A stretch of 64,000 nt of DNA from Lysobacter arvi (GTDB lineage Bacteria > Pseudomonadota > Gammaproteobacteria > Xanthomonadales > Xanthomonadaceae), in assembly GCA_031216755.1 (NCBI GenBank), contig JARUHG010000005.1:62001-126000 (forward strand), given 5' to 3'. The translations under genes were made by a program, and so were the position numbers. This document shows positions 1 to 8,084 of this stretch, piece by piece. The stretch's first letter is position 1. Each line of letters begins with the position of its first letter. The notes beneath the pieces are model-generated. The model searched no databases, was not told the origin of the DNA, and saw only the letters and a program-made list of their open reading frames with translations.

Positions 1-120
1 CCCCGGTTCGGGTGGACGCCACGCACGCGCGGTGCCGGAAGTCGTTCGGATACGTGAAGCGTAGCGCGCGGGCGCCGCGACGTGCTTGATTAATCGTGCG
101 CCTTGACGCAAAAATTTTGC

Positions 121-615
121 ATGCCCAAGACGCCTGTGCTGCTGGATGAGTTCGACCATCGCCTGCTCGAACTGCTGCAGCGCGACTCCGCTTCCACATT
201 GACTGCGCTGGGCGAGTCCGTCGGGTTGTCGGCGAGTGCCGTGCAGCGACGCATGACCCGCTACCGCAAGCACGGACTGATGCGCGAAGTCGCGGTGCTC
301 GATCCGACCCTGCTTGGCACGACCACGCTGGCCACGGTGCTGGTGGCGATGGAGCGAGAGTCGGCCAAGCTGCACGCCGCGTTCCACGCCCGCATGCGCG
401 CCGCGCCCGAAGTGCAGCAGTGCTACACCCTCGCTGGCGAGTGGGACTACCTGGTGATCCTGTGCACGACCGGCGTGGCGCACTGTCGCGAGGTCGCGGA
501 CCGTCTGTTCATGGACGAAGGCAACATCAAGCGTTACGAGACGCGGATGGTGTTCGACGTCGTGAAATCGGGGCTGCAGGTTCCCACGCGCGCGCCGGTG
601 CGGCGGCGCAAGTAA
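121..615 (+). CDS. Lrp/AsnC family transcriptional regulator
   Basis: Probable DNA-binding regulator of amino-acid metabolism. Residues ~10-60 form the Lrp winged helix-turn-helix (LLELLQRDSASTLTALGESV, then LSASAVQRRM). Residues ~70-150 match the AsnC/RAM ligand-binding domain, with AGEWDYLVIL at the usual glycine/aspartate turn. The 164-residue length is normal for the family. I chose the ATG at 121, which puts the LLDEFDHRLL helix at the start; an in-frame TTG at 103 would add six residues. Neither has a clear Shine-Dalgarno sequence. No target operon lies downstream on this strand, and the upstream neighbour is outside the window, so the effector is unknown. Confidence 0.85.
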   Translation: MPKTPVLLDEFDHRLLELLQRDSASTLTALGESVGLSASAVQRRMTRYRKHGLMREVAVLDPTLLGTTTLATVLVAMERESAKLHAAFHARMRAAPEVQQCYTLAGEWDYLVILCTTGVAHCREVADRLFMDEGNIKRYETRMVFDVVKSGLQVPTRAPVRRRK

Positions 616-812
616 GCCTCGAAGCCGAGCACGAGAACGGCATCCGCCCTGCGCGACGGAACACCACGTGGGGACCGTGGAATGCGCCAGCAGCTCGAAG
701 GGTGCGCTGCCGTGCACGAGTGCATCGATACGGCGCTGCCCATGCAAGGCGATCGCGACGAGGGCACAGGCGCTTCGCCTGCCGGGCTACACGATCAGCG
801 CGTTGAGGCGCA

Positions 813-1661
813 TCACGCGGCGCGTTCGCGTTCCAGCACGCGTTGTTTCATCGGCAAGCCCCAGCGGTAGCCGCCGAGGGAGCCGTCGCCGCGCACCACG
901 CGGTGGCATGGCACGACGATCGCGACGTGGTTGTTGGCGCAGGCGTTGGCGACGGCGCGCGTCGCACGCGGGTGACCGATGGCCTCTGCGATCTGCGCAT
1001 AGCTGCGCGTCTGCCCGTGGGGAATCTTCATCAGCGCATCCCAGACCTTTTTCTGGAAGGCCGTGCCGATCAGGTCCACGGGTACTTGGGCGCGGCGCCC
1101 GGCCAATGCATCCGCCACGGCTCGCAACCGGGGCGCAAGGAACTCGTCGCGTCCGGCATCCACGCGTTCGATCTGCGCCTTCGGAAACTCGGCGTGCAGC
1201 TTGCGCTCCAACGCGGCGGCGTCTTCGCCCAGTTCGATCATGCAGATGCCGCGTTCGGTCGTGGCCACCAGCGCTTGCCCGAGCGCGGTGTCCGCGATGC
1301 TCCACCGGATCTGTTCGCCGGCGCCTCCGGCCCGATAGCGCGCGGGCGTCATGCCGAGTTTCGCCGCGCCGCCTTCGTAGACGCGCGAGGGCGAGCCATA
1401 CCCCGCATCGTAGAGCGCGGCGCTCACGTCGCTGCCGTCACGCAGCGCGTCCTTGAGCGTGCCGAGCTTGCGCTGCGAGAGGTACTCGGCCGGACTGAGG
1501 CCGAAGCGTTCGGCGAAGCGGCGTTGCAGGTGCGATGCGCTGAGCCCGACGTTCGCGGCGAGATCGGCGAGGGTGGGCTCCCCCTCGTCCATCAGGCGGC
1601 GGGCCTGATCGAGCTTGTCGTGCAGTTGCCGGGCGGCACGCTGTTGGCGGGTGATGTCCAT
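813..1661 (-). CDS. AraC-type HTH / O6-methylguanine-DNA methyltransferase fusion (Ada-like, no N-terminal metal domain)
   Basis: Repairs O6-alkylguanine by suicidal methyl transfer to its own cysteine. Of 282 residues, ~10-105 form an AraC-type helix-turn-helix region (PTLADLAANVGLSASHLQRR). Residues ~120-282 are the methyltransferase, with the active-site motif PCHRV (Cys252) and the helix-turn-helix arginine region RATRAVANACANN. Full-length E. coli Ada has an extra N-terminal zinc/methylphosphotriester domain that triggers the adaptive response. That domain is missing here, so this protein can probably repair DNA but cannot sense methylphosphotriesters in the classical way. The start is the ATG at 1661, just after a hairpin that may terminate the upstream prc transcript. 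Confidence 0.88.
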   Translation of the reverse strand: MDITRQQRAARQLHDKLDQARRLMDEGEPTLADLAANVGLSASHLQRRFAERFGLSPAEYLSQRKLGTLKDALRDGSDVSAALYDAGYGSPSRVYEGGAAKLGMTPARYRAGGAGEQIRWSIADTALGQALVATTERGICMIELGEDAAALERKLHAEFPKAQIERVDAGRDEFLAPRLRAVADALAGRRAQVPVDLIGTAFQKKVWDALMKIPHGQTRSYAQIAEAIGHPRATRAVANACANNHVAIVVPCHRVVRGDGSLGGYRWGLPMKQRVLERERAA

Positions 1662-1675
1662 GGCCGAAACAGTAA

Positions 1676-1695
1676 CGGGCGCCCGAAGGCGCCCG
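1676..1695 (-). terminator. Candidate intrinsic terminator downstream of prc
   Basis: An 8-bp perfect stem (cgggcgcc / ggcgcccg) closes a four-base cgaa loop. Read on the minus strand it lies 50 bases after the prc stop and is followed by a short T-rich run (ttactgttt). It also sits 15 bases before the Ada-like start, so it would separate the two minus-strand genes. The T-tract is weak. Confidence 0.45.
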
Positions 1696-1744
1696 CTATC
1701 CGATTCTTGTGTTGCGCGGCGTGGGGATTCCCCCGGACGTCGTG

Positions 1745-4006
1745 TCAGTCCGCCCAGTGGCCCGCCGTGGTGGCGGTGGGCAGCACCTGTGCCGACAGCT
1801 GGCGGTCGTTGTTCAGCAGGCGCACCGCGTCGGCAAGGATGGCAGCCGACTCGCGCAGCAGCGGATCCGGGCGCTTCTCGGCGAGCTTCTCGCGTTCGGC
1901 GTCCTTGGCGATGTCGCGCTCGTTCGCCGCCAGCCCGTCGTCGTTGTAGTCGTCCGCCAGCGGGTCGAGGTCCAGTCCCAGCGCCTTGCGCTGTTCCTGG
2001 CGCGACTTGCGCTTGGCTTCCTCGCGATCGCGTTCGGCGCGGCGCTCGGCCTCGTTCAGGCTGACCCACTTCTTCGCGCGTTCCTCGCGGAACTGGGCGA
2101 CATCGTCGCTCCACCACTGGAACTCCTTGTCGCCGGCGATGCGTGCGGTGTGCAACGCCTCCAGCTTGGGCAGCAGCGGCGAGAAGTTGCCGTACGTGGT
2201 GTGCGGAACGGCGGAGATGCGCGTCCACGGCAGCGCGTTGTCGTACGTGCTCTCACCGTACTCGCTCGCATCCACCGAGACCGGGAACGCCACGTCGGGC
2301 ACCACGCCCTTGTTCTGCGTCGAACCGCCGCTCACGCGGAAGAACTGCGCGATGGTCAGCTTCACCTGGCCGAAGCGCGCTTCCTCGTTGGCGGGCCAGC
2401 GGTCGAGGTCCACCAGGTTCTGCACCGTGCCCTTGCCGAAGCTCGTTTCACCGATGACCAGGCCGCGGCCGTAGTCCTGGATCGCGCCGGCGAAGATCTC
2501 CGAGGCCGACGCCGAACCGCGGTTGATCAGCACCGCCAACGGGCCTTCCCATGCGATGCCGGTGTCGCTGTCGCCTTCCACGCTCACGCGACCGCCGGAC
2601 TCGCGCACCTGCACGACCGGGCCGCGGTCGATGAACAGGCCGGTGAGTTCGATGGCCTCGTTGAGCGAGCCACCGCCGTTGTTGCGCAGGTCGAGCACGA
2701 CGCCGTCGACCTTCTCGCCGCGCAGCTTCTCGAGCAGCTTGGCGACGTCGCGCGTGGCCGAGGCGTAGTCGTTGCTGTTCTTCCGGCGGCCTTCGAAATC
2801 CTGGTAGAAGCCGGGCAGTTCGATCACGCCGATGCGCTGTTCCGGGGCGCCGTTGGCGGCCGGGATGGTGATGACCTTGGACTTGGCGGCCTGGTCTTCC
2901 AGGCGGACCTTGTCGCGCACCAGCACCAGACGTTGCGGGGGACTGTCCAGGCCTGCTTCGGCCGGGATCACGTCCAGGCGCACCTTGGTGCCCTTCGCGC
3001 CGCGGATCTTGGCGACCACGTCGTCGATGCGCCAGCCGATCACGTCCTCCATCGCGCCGCTTTCGCCCTGCCCCACGCCGACCACGCGGTCGCCGGGCTT
3101 GAGCTTGCCCGACTTGCCCGCGGGGCCACCGGGCACGATCTCGCGGATCGCGACCACGTCGTCCTGCTTCTGCAGCACCGCGCCGATGCCTTCCAGCGAG
3201 AGCGACATCGACACGTTGAAGTTGTCGGCCGTCTTCGGCGTGAAGTAGTCCGTGTGCGGATCGACGGAATTGGCGTAGCTGTTGAGGAAGGTCTGGAACA
3301 CGTCCTCGCCCTTCAGTTCGGCGATGGACTTGCCCATGTTCGCGTAGCGCTTGTCGAGCGTCTTGCGGATGTCTTCCGGCTTCTTGCCGGCGAGCTTCAG
3401 GCGCAGCCAGTCGTTGCGCACCGATGCCTTCCACAGCGCATCGAGCGCCGCGTCGTCGGTCGCCCACGGCGCGTCTTCGCGGTCGTATTCGTAGCGGTCG
3501 CTGCCGGTGAAATCGAACATGTCCTGCTTGAGCAGACCGCGCGCATAGCCCACGCGCTGGTCCACGCGCTGCTTGTACGTGGCGAAGATGGCGTACGCCG
3601 GTGCGAGGTCGCCGCTCTTGATGGCGTCGTCGAACTTGAGCTTGTACGCGTCGAACTTCGCGATGTCCTGCGCGGTGAAGAACTGTTTGCCGCCGTCGAG
3701 CGACTCGAGATAGCGCTTGTAGATGTCCGCCGACAGCGTGTCGTCCAGCGCGACCGGGCGGTACGCGTAGCGGCTGTCGGACAGCAGTCCGTAGACGAGC
3801 TTCGCCGCCGTGGTCTGGTCGGCAGTGGCCGCACGCGGCAACTGCGAGACCTCCATCGACTTGATCAGGTTCGGCTTCTCGTGTTGCGGACGCTCGACCT
3901 GGGAGGTCTTGCTCTCCACCGCGCTGTCGGACTGCGCGAGCAGTGCCACGGGGGAGGCCAGCGCAAGGGCGACGAGGACGGAGGCGGGAGTGGTCTTGGC
4001 TTTCAT
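1745..4006 (-). CDS. prc: Carboxy-terminal processing periplasmic protease (Prc/Tsp, S41)
   Basis: Periplasmic serine protease that trims or degrades proteins from their C-termini, including penicillin-binding-protein and lipoprotein partners in known systems. The 753-residue protein starts with a signal peptide (MKAKTTPASVLVALALASPV). It then has an N-terminal helical domain (~40-235), a PDZ domain (~240-330, LEGIGAVLQ and GDRVVGVGQG), the S41 core with the catalytic serine motif GSASASEIFAGAIQ and the lysine motif GETSFGKGTVQ, and a charged C-terminal DUF3340-type region rich in Arg, Glu and Lys. This is the full-length gammaproteobacterial architecture. The start at 4006 was chosen because it gives the signal peptide. 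It is transcribed alone. Confidence 0.95.
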   Translation of the reverse strand: MKAKTTPASVLVALALASPVALLAQSDSAVESKTSQVERPQHEKPNLIKSMEVSQLPRAATADQTTAAKLVYGLLSDSRYAYRPVALDDTLSADIYKRYLESLDGGKQFFTAQDIAKFDAYKLKFDDAIKSGDLAPAYAIFATYKQRVDQRVGYARGLLKQDMFDFTGSDRYEYDREDAPWATDDAALDALWKASVRNDWLRLKLAGKKPEDIRKTLDKRYANMGKSIAELKGEDVFQTFLNSYANSVDPHTDYFTPKTADNFNVSMSLSLEGIGAVLQKQDDVVAIREIVPGGPAGKSGKLKPGDRVVGVGQGESGAMEDVIGWRIDDVVAKIRGAKGTKVRLDVIPAEAGLDSPPQRLVLVRDKVRLEDQAAKSKVITIPAANGAPEQRIGVIELPGFYQDFEGRRKNSNDYASATRDVAKLLEKLRGEKVDGVVLDLRNNGGGSLNEAIELTGLFIDRGPVVQVRESGGRVSVEGDSDTGIAWEGPLAVLINRGSASASEIFAGAIQDYGRGLVIGETSFGKGTVQNLVDLDRWPANEEARFGQVKLTIAQFFRVSGGSTQNKGVVPDVAFPVSVDASEYGESTYDNALPWTRISAVPHTTYGNFSPLLPKLEALHTARIAGDKEFQWWSDDVAQFREERAKKWVSLNEAERRAERDREEAKRKSRQEQRKALGLDLDPLADDYNDDGLAANERDIAKDAEREKLAEKRPDPLLRESAAILADAVRLLNNDRQLSAQVLPTATTAGHWAD

Positions 4007-4268
4007 CGAGGAGGCTTCGCGACCGCGAGCGGCCGAATGGGGGTCCTGAGGAGACGAACGCAGAATGGACGGCGTTTCGACAACCCCACAGTGCCGAAAG
4101 TTGCGGCACCTGTCACCCACCGGGGGTGGGAATTAGCGTGCCAGTGGCCGCACTTCGCCCGTTCACCCGGACGCGTTCAGCTGGGCGACGGGCGGCGGTC
4201 AGGCACGACTCAGCGTCGACCTTCGCCGATCAACGAGGCGTGAGCACGTAATGACCGTGTCGCGGCGA

Positions 4269-5282
4269 TCAGCCGGCCGCGACGACGCCGGCTTCGATCG
4301 CCGAGCGGTCGGCGTGATACGACGAACGGACCAGCGGACCGGAGGCCACGTGGGTGAACCCGAGCGCGTAGCCGTAGTCCTCCAGCGCCTTGAACTCCTC
4401 CGGCGTCCAGTAACGCAGCACCGGATGGTGATGCGCGCTGGGCTGGAGGTACTGGCCGATGGTGATCATGTCCACGTCGTGCTCGCGAAGATCGCGCAGC
4501 GTGGCCTGCACCTGCTCCATCGTCTCGCCCAGGCCGAGCATGATGCCGCTCTTGGTCGCGACCTGCGGGTGCTGCGCCTTGAACTTCTTCAGCAGCGTCA
4601 GCGACCACTGGTAGTCCGCGCCGGGACGAACGTTGCGGTACAGGTCGGGTACGGTTTCGACGTTGTGGTTGAACACGTCCGGCGGATTGGCGGCCATGAT
4701 TTCCAGCGCGCGCTCCATGCGGCCCTTGCCGCGGAAATCGGGCGTGAGGATCTCGATGCGCGTGCGCGGGCTGTGCTCGCGGATCGCGGCGATGCAGTCG
4801 ACGAAATGCTGTGCGCCGCCATCGCGCAGATCGTCGCGATCGACGCTGGTGACGACCACGTACTTCAGGCCCATGTCCGCCACGGTGGTCGCCAGGCTCA
4901 GCGGCTCGGACGGGTCCGGCGGCTTCGGCCGCCCGTGGGCGACGTCGCAGAAGCTGCAGCGGCGCGTGCAGACCTCGCCGAGGATCATGAAGGTCGCCGT
5001 GCCGTGGCTGAAGCACTCGTGGATGTTCGGACAGCTCGCTTCCTCGCAGACCGTGACCAGGCGGTTCTCGCGCAGTTTCGACTTCAGCTGCTGCACCGAG
5101 TTGCCCGAGGGAATCCGCACCCGGATCCACGAGGGTTTGCGCAGCACCGGCGCATCGGCGAACTGCACCGGCGAGCGGGCGATCTTGTCGCCGGCGACCT
5201 GCTTCACGCCCGGCTGCAGCGACGGCGGCGCGTCGCCGCTCACGACCGACAGCGGGATGGTCTTGGAGGCGGTCTCGGACAT
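4269..5282 (-). CDS. lipA: Lipoyl synthase
   Basis: Radical-SAM enzyme that inserts two sulfurs into the octanoyl chain on lipoyl domains of 2-oxoacid dehydrogenases and the glycine cleavage H protein. Two iron-sulfur clusters are visible in the 337 residues: the auxiliary cluster at Cys79, Cys84 and Cys90 ([12 protein letters not shown]) and the radical-SAM cluster at Cys105, Cys109 and Cys112 (CTRRCSFC). The gene lies 46 bases downstream of lipB on the same strand, so both steps of lipoate attachment are co-transcribed. The start MSETASK at 5282 was preferred over an upstream in-frame ATG because family members begin near this point. Confidence 0.96.
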   Translation of the reverse strand: MSETASKTIPLSVVSGDAPPSLQPGVKQVAGDKIARSPVQFADAPVLRKPSWIRVRIPSGNSVQQLKSKLRENRLVTVCEEASCPNIHECFSHGTATFMILGEVCTRRCSFCDVAHGRPKPPDPSEPLSLATTVADMGLKYVVVTSVDRDDLRDGGAQHFVDCIAAIREHSPRTRIEILTPDFRGKGRMERALEIMAANPPDVFNHNVETVPDLYRNVRPGADYQWSLTLLKKFKAQHPQVATKSGIMLGLGETMEQVQATLRDLREHDVDMITIGQYLQPSAHHHPVLRYWTPEEFKALEDYGYALGFTHVASGPLVRSSYHADRSAIEAGVVAAG

Positions 5283-5328
5283 GGCGTGCGGGATCTCTGG
5301 ATCGGCGCGGAGCACGCGCCGGAAAGGT

Positions 5329-6018
5329 TCAGAACGTCGGCGGCGGGGCCGTCTCGACGGCCAGGCCGAACTGGCGGGCGACGTGCCCGATGAGCACGGG
5401 CTTCACCGGCTCCAGCCCGGAAGGGCCGCCCAAGTCTAGCATCGAGGTCACCTGCAGCCCCTGGAAGCCGCAGGGATTGATGCGGCGGAACGGCTCCAGG
5501 TCCATGGCGATGTTGAACGCCAGGCCGTGGAAGGTGCAGCCGCGGCGCACGCGGATGCCCAGTGCGCCGATCTTGGCCCCGTTCACGTACACGCCCGGCG
5601 CGCCGTCGCGCCGTTCGGCATGGATGTTCCAGTCATCGAGCGTGTCGATCATGGCCTGCTCGATGCGGTGGACGTAGTCCTTGACGCCGACCTTCAGGCG
5701 TTTCAGGTCGAGCAGCGGATACAGCACGATCTGGCCCGGCCCGTGGTACGTCACCTGGCCCCCACGATCGACGTGGATCACCGGGATCCCGCCGGGAAAC
5801 AACACGTGCTCGTCCTTGCCGGCCTGGCCCAGCGTGAACACCGGATCGTGCTCGACCAGCCACAGTTCGTCGGCCGTGTCGGCGGTGCGGGCATCGGTGA
5901 AGGCCTGCATCGCGTGCCAGACCGGTTCGTAGGCGCGCCGGCCGAGGTCGCGCAGCTGCGCGGGCGGTGCCGCGCGAAGCGGCTCCGGCGCGACGGCAGC
6001 CTCGCTCAGAGCGTCCAC
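5329..6018 (-). CDS. lipB: Octanoyl-ACP:protein N-octanoyltransferase
   Basis: Moves octanoate from acyl carrier protein onto the lysine of lipoyl domains, making the substrate for LipA. The 229 residues carry the acyl-enzyme cysteine Cys183 ([10 protein letters not shown]) and the partner lysine Lys149 ([10 protein letters not shown]), plus the conserved [11 protein letters not shown] loop near residue 86. The first codons overlap the last 13 bases of ybeD, which suggests translational coupling. The N-terminal ~20 residues are alanine-rich and may be a variable extension. Confidence 0.95.
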   Translation of the reverse strand: MDALSEAAVAPEPLRAAPPAQLRDLGRRAYEPVWHAMQAFTDARTADTADELWLVEHDPVFTLGQAGKDEHVLFPGGIPVIHVDRGGQVTYHGPGQIVLYPLLDLKRLKVGVKDYVHRIEQAMIDTLDDWNIHAERRDGAPGVYVNGAKIGALGIRVRRGCTFHGLAFNIAMDLEPFRRINPCGFQGLQVTSMLDLGGPSGLEPVKPVLIGHVARQFGLAVETAPPPTF

Positions 6019-6284
6019 TTCACTTCCGGATGGTCGCGCAGCACCTGGTGCGCGCGCTCGTACTGATCCCGATCCTGTGCGCGGAAGGTGATCCGCACCG
6101 AGACGAAGCGGCCGTTGCTGGAGAGCTTCCAGTTGACGGTTTCCTGCAGCACTTCGATGCCGGCGTCGAGCAGCAGGGTGGGCAGCACCGTTTCCAGGTC
6201 CTTCTCGGCGGCGCCCATGGCGCTCAGCTCGAACGTGCCCGGGAACTGGAAGCCGTGCTCGGGGTTGTCGGATTTGATTTCCAT
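6006..6284 (-). CDS. ybeD: YbeD/DUF493 family protein
   Basis: Small 92-residue cytosolic protein with an ACT-like fold in the known family. It is usually found just upstream of lipB and is suspected of regulating lipoate metabolism. Visible family features are [11 protein letters not shown] near residue 15 and the FVSVRITF strand near residue 60. It is the first gene of the ybeD-lipB-lipA unit. A 9-bp GC hairpin (6325-6347) sits in its 5' leader, with no sign of a specific riboswitch. The biochemical role is not settled. Confidence 0.9.
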   Translation of the reverse strand: MEIKSDNPEHGFQFPGTFELSAMGAAEKDLETVLPTLLLDAGIEVLQETVNWKLSSNGRFVSVRITFRAQDRDQYERAHQVLRDHPEVKWTL

Positions 6285-6434
6285 GGCCGGATTATGGGTC
6301 CGGGTCTCTCCAAACCCAAGGCAGGCCGAGGCCGCGCCGGCCTCGGCGGGCGGCGCAGCGGTTTCGGATTAGTCCTATTCGGGTGCCGCCGCTCGACGAA
6401 CAGACTGCCTGCGTTTTTGGCCGCCGACCTTGCC

Positions 6435-6728
6435 ATGCCCTCGCCCCTGTCCCACCGCACCCTCGCGCTGCTGGTCGCCGTCTACACCGGCTCCATGGCG
6501 CTGCTGACCCTAATCCTTTCACTGATGATCGCCGGCTACGGCGAGACCGGCACCGCCGATGCGCTTTCGATCGCTGCGCCGTTCATGTTGCTGCTGGTCG
6601 GCCTCGGACTGGCGACGTACCTCTTCGCGGCGAACCTGCTACGGCGCGGCCGCGAGAAGCGCGCCATGGCCTGCATGTGCGGATACGCCTGCCTGCCCTG
6701 GCCGATGATCGCCGCCCTGTTGTACTGA
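6435..6728 (+). CDS. Small hypothetical membrane protein
   Basis: A 97-residue protein I do not recognise. It has two or three hydrophobic segments (~9-33, ~43-68 and ~80-97, the last with a CMCGYACLPWP motif) separated by an acidic turn and a basic loop RRGREKRA. It is probably an inner-membrane protein. It is the only plus-strand gene inside a long minus-strand cell-wall and lipoate cluster, lies divergent to ybeD, and is closed by a strong terminator. The start is the ATG at 6435; no strong ribosome-binding site is seen. The three cysteines near the C-terminus could bind metal or form disulfides, but that is speculation. Confidence 0.7.
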   Translation: MPSPLSHRTLALLVAVYTGSMALLTLILSLMIAGYGETGTADALSIAAPFMLLLVGLGLATYLFAANLLRRGREKRAMACMCGYACLPWPMIAALLY

Positions 6729-6738
6729 GGGGCAAACA

Positions 6739-6768
6739 AAAAGGCCGGCTTGCGCCGGCCTTTTTTCT
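6739..6768. terminator. Bidirectional intrinsic terminator
   Basis: A perfect 9-bp GC stem (aaggccggc / gccggcctt) with a ttgc loop is flanked by an A-run on the left and a T-run on the right. It can therefore end transcripts on both strands: the small membrane gene (plus) and dacC (minus), which converge here. It is the clearest terminator in the window. Confidence 0.88.
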
Positions 6769-6808
6769 TTCGATGGCGATCGTGCGATGGCTATCGTGGT
6801 CCGAGGCG

Positions 6809-8023
6809 TTACTCGGACTCCCACCACATCCAGAACTCGTCCCACAGGCGCTTGAAGAAGCCACCTTCCTCGACGGCGTTCAGCGCGACCAGCGGGCGCT
6901 GCGCCACGACCTTGCCGTCGAGCGTGACCTTCACCGTGCCGATCTTCTGGCCCTTGGCGATCGGCGCGACGAGCTGCTTGGGCACGTCCATCGTCGGCTT
7001 GAGCTGGTCGTACTTGCCGCGCTGCACGGTCACCAGCAACGGTTCGGCGACGCCGAGCTGCACTTCGTCCGACGCACCCTTCCACACCTTCTGCTTCGCG
7101 ATCGCCTTGGCGGAGTCGTAGAGCTTGTGCGTCTCGAAGAAACGGAAGCCCCAGTTGAGCAGCGCCTGCGAATCCACGGCGCGCTGGTTCTCGCTCGTGG
7201 AGCCCATGACGACCGAGATCAGGCGCTGGTCGCCGCGTTTGGCCGAGGCCATCAGGCAGTAGCCGGCGCCGGAGTGATGACCGGTCTTGATGCCGTCCAC
7301 CGACTGGTCGCGCCACAGCAGGAGGTTGCGGTTGGGCTGCGTGATCGGGCCGACCGTGAACTCCTTGATCTTGTTGTACGAATACGCGACCGGGTAGTCG
7401 TGCACCAGCGCGCGGCCGAGCAGCGCCAGGTCGTGCGCGGTGGAGTAGTGCTCCGGCGCCGACAGGCCGGTCGGGTTCACCCAGTGGGTGTTCTTCAGGC
7501 CGATGCGCTGTGCGTACTGGTTCATCAGCGCGGCGAAGGCGTCGGTGCTGCCGGCGACATGCTCGGCCAGCGCGATGGCGGCGTCGTTGCCCGACTGCAC
7601 GACCATGCCCTTTTCCATCTCCAGCAGCGGCGCGGTCTTGTTGACCTCGAAGCCGGAGTAGCTGCCGTCGGTGCCCGCGCCGCCGATGCGCCAGGCGTTC
7701 TCGGTCATCATCACCTGGTCGTCGGGCTTCACCTTGCCCGCGGCCATTTCGGCGGCGATGACGTAGCTGGTCATCACCTTGGTGATGCTCGCCGGCTCCA
7801 GGCGCTGGTCGTAGTTCTCGCCGGCCAGGACGTTGCCGCTGGCGGCGTCCATCAACACCCAGGCCGTCCCGGTGATCTTCGGCGGCGGCGGAACCGGCAG
7901 CGACTCGCTGGCGGCCGGCAGCGCGGTGCGCGGCGCCGGGGTGGTCTGGGCGATGGCGAGGCCGGCCACGAGGGTCGTGGCGGCCGCGAGGACGGCGGCT
8001 CTGGCGAGAGCGGGGACTTTCAT
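6809..8023 (-). CDS. dacC: D-alanyl-D-alanine carboxypeptidase (PBP5/6 type, S11)
   Basis: Periplasmic low-molecular-mass penicillin-binding protein that removes the terminal D-Ala from peptidoglycan pentapeptides, limiting cross-linking. The 404 residues start with a cleavable signal peptide (AGLAIAQ near residue 26). The three penicillin-binding motifs are present: SITK (Ser79, Lys82), SGN (144-146) and KTG (246-248). A PBP5_C beta domain follows, and the C-terminal amphipathic WDEFWMWWESE would attach it to the membrane surface. It lies 61 bases after rlpA at the end of the elongation cluster; in Pseudomonas the same order continues straight into ybeD. The symbol dacC follows that synteny; dacA would also fit. 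Confidence 0.93.
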   Translation of the reverse strand: MKVPALARAAVLAAATTLVAGLAIAQTTPAPRTALPAASESLPVPPPPKITGTAWVLMDAASGNVLAGENYDQRLEPASITKVMTSYVIAAEMAAGKVKPDDQVMMTENAWRIGGAGTDGSYSGFEVNKTAPLLEMEKGMVVQSGNDAAIALAEHVAGSTDAFAALMNQYAQRIGLKNTHWVNPTGLSAPEHYSTAHDLALLGRALVHDYPVAYSYNKIKEFTVGPITQPNRNLLLWRDQSVDGIKTGHHSGAGYCLMASAKRGDQRLISVVMGSTSENQRAVDSQALLNWGFRFFETHKLYDSAKAIAKQKVWKGASDEVQLGVAEPLLVTVQRGKYDQLKPTMDVPKQLVAPIAKGQKIGTVKVTLDGKVVAQRPLVALNAVEEGGFFKRLWDEFWMWWESE

Positions 8024-8084
8024 TTTCAACGAGGACTCCGGGGCGCCGGCGCGGACCGGCGATTGGCAAGGGTTGAGACGAATT

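Noticed and set aside
103-120. TTG start six codons upstream of the chosen Lrp-family start
   Set aside because: It is in frame but has no ribosome-binding sequence and adds residues not expected for the family; the ATG at 121 is simpler.
616-812. A possible small gene between the Lrp regulator and the repair protein
   Set aside because: Open frames here are short, run into flanking genes in other frames, and show no start signals or recognisable protein.
1709-4243. An open frame of over 840 codons on the plus strand across the prc gene
   Set aside because: It is an antisense frame of prc kept open by high GC. It has no family match, while the minus-strand prc has clear domains and motifs.
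6325-6347. A riboswitch or attenuator in the ybeD leader
   Set aside because: Only one short 9-bp GC hairpin is present, with no known riboswitch core or T-tract, so it is not listed as a feature.
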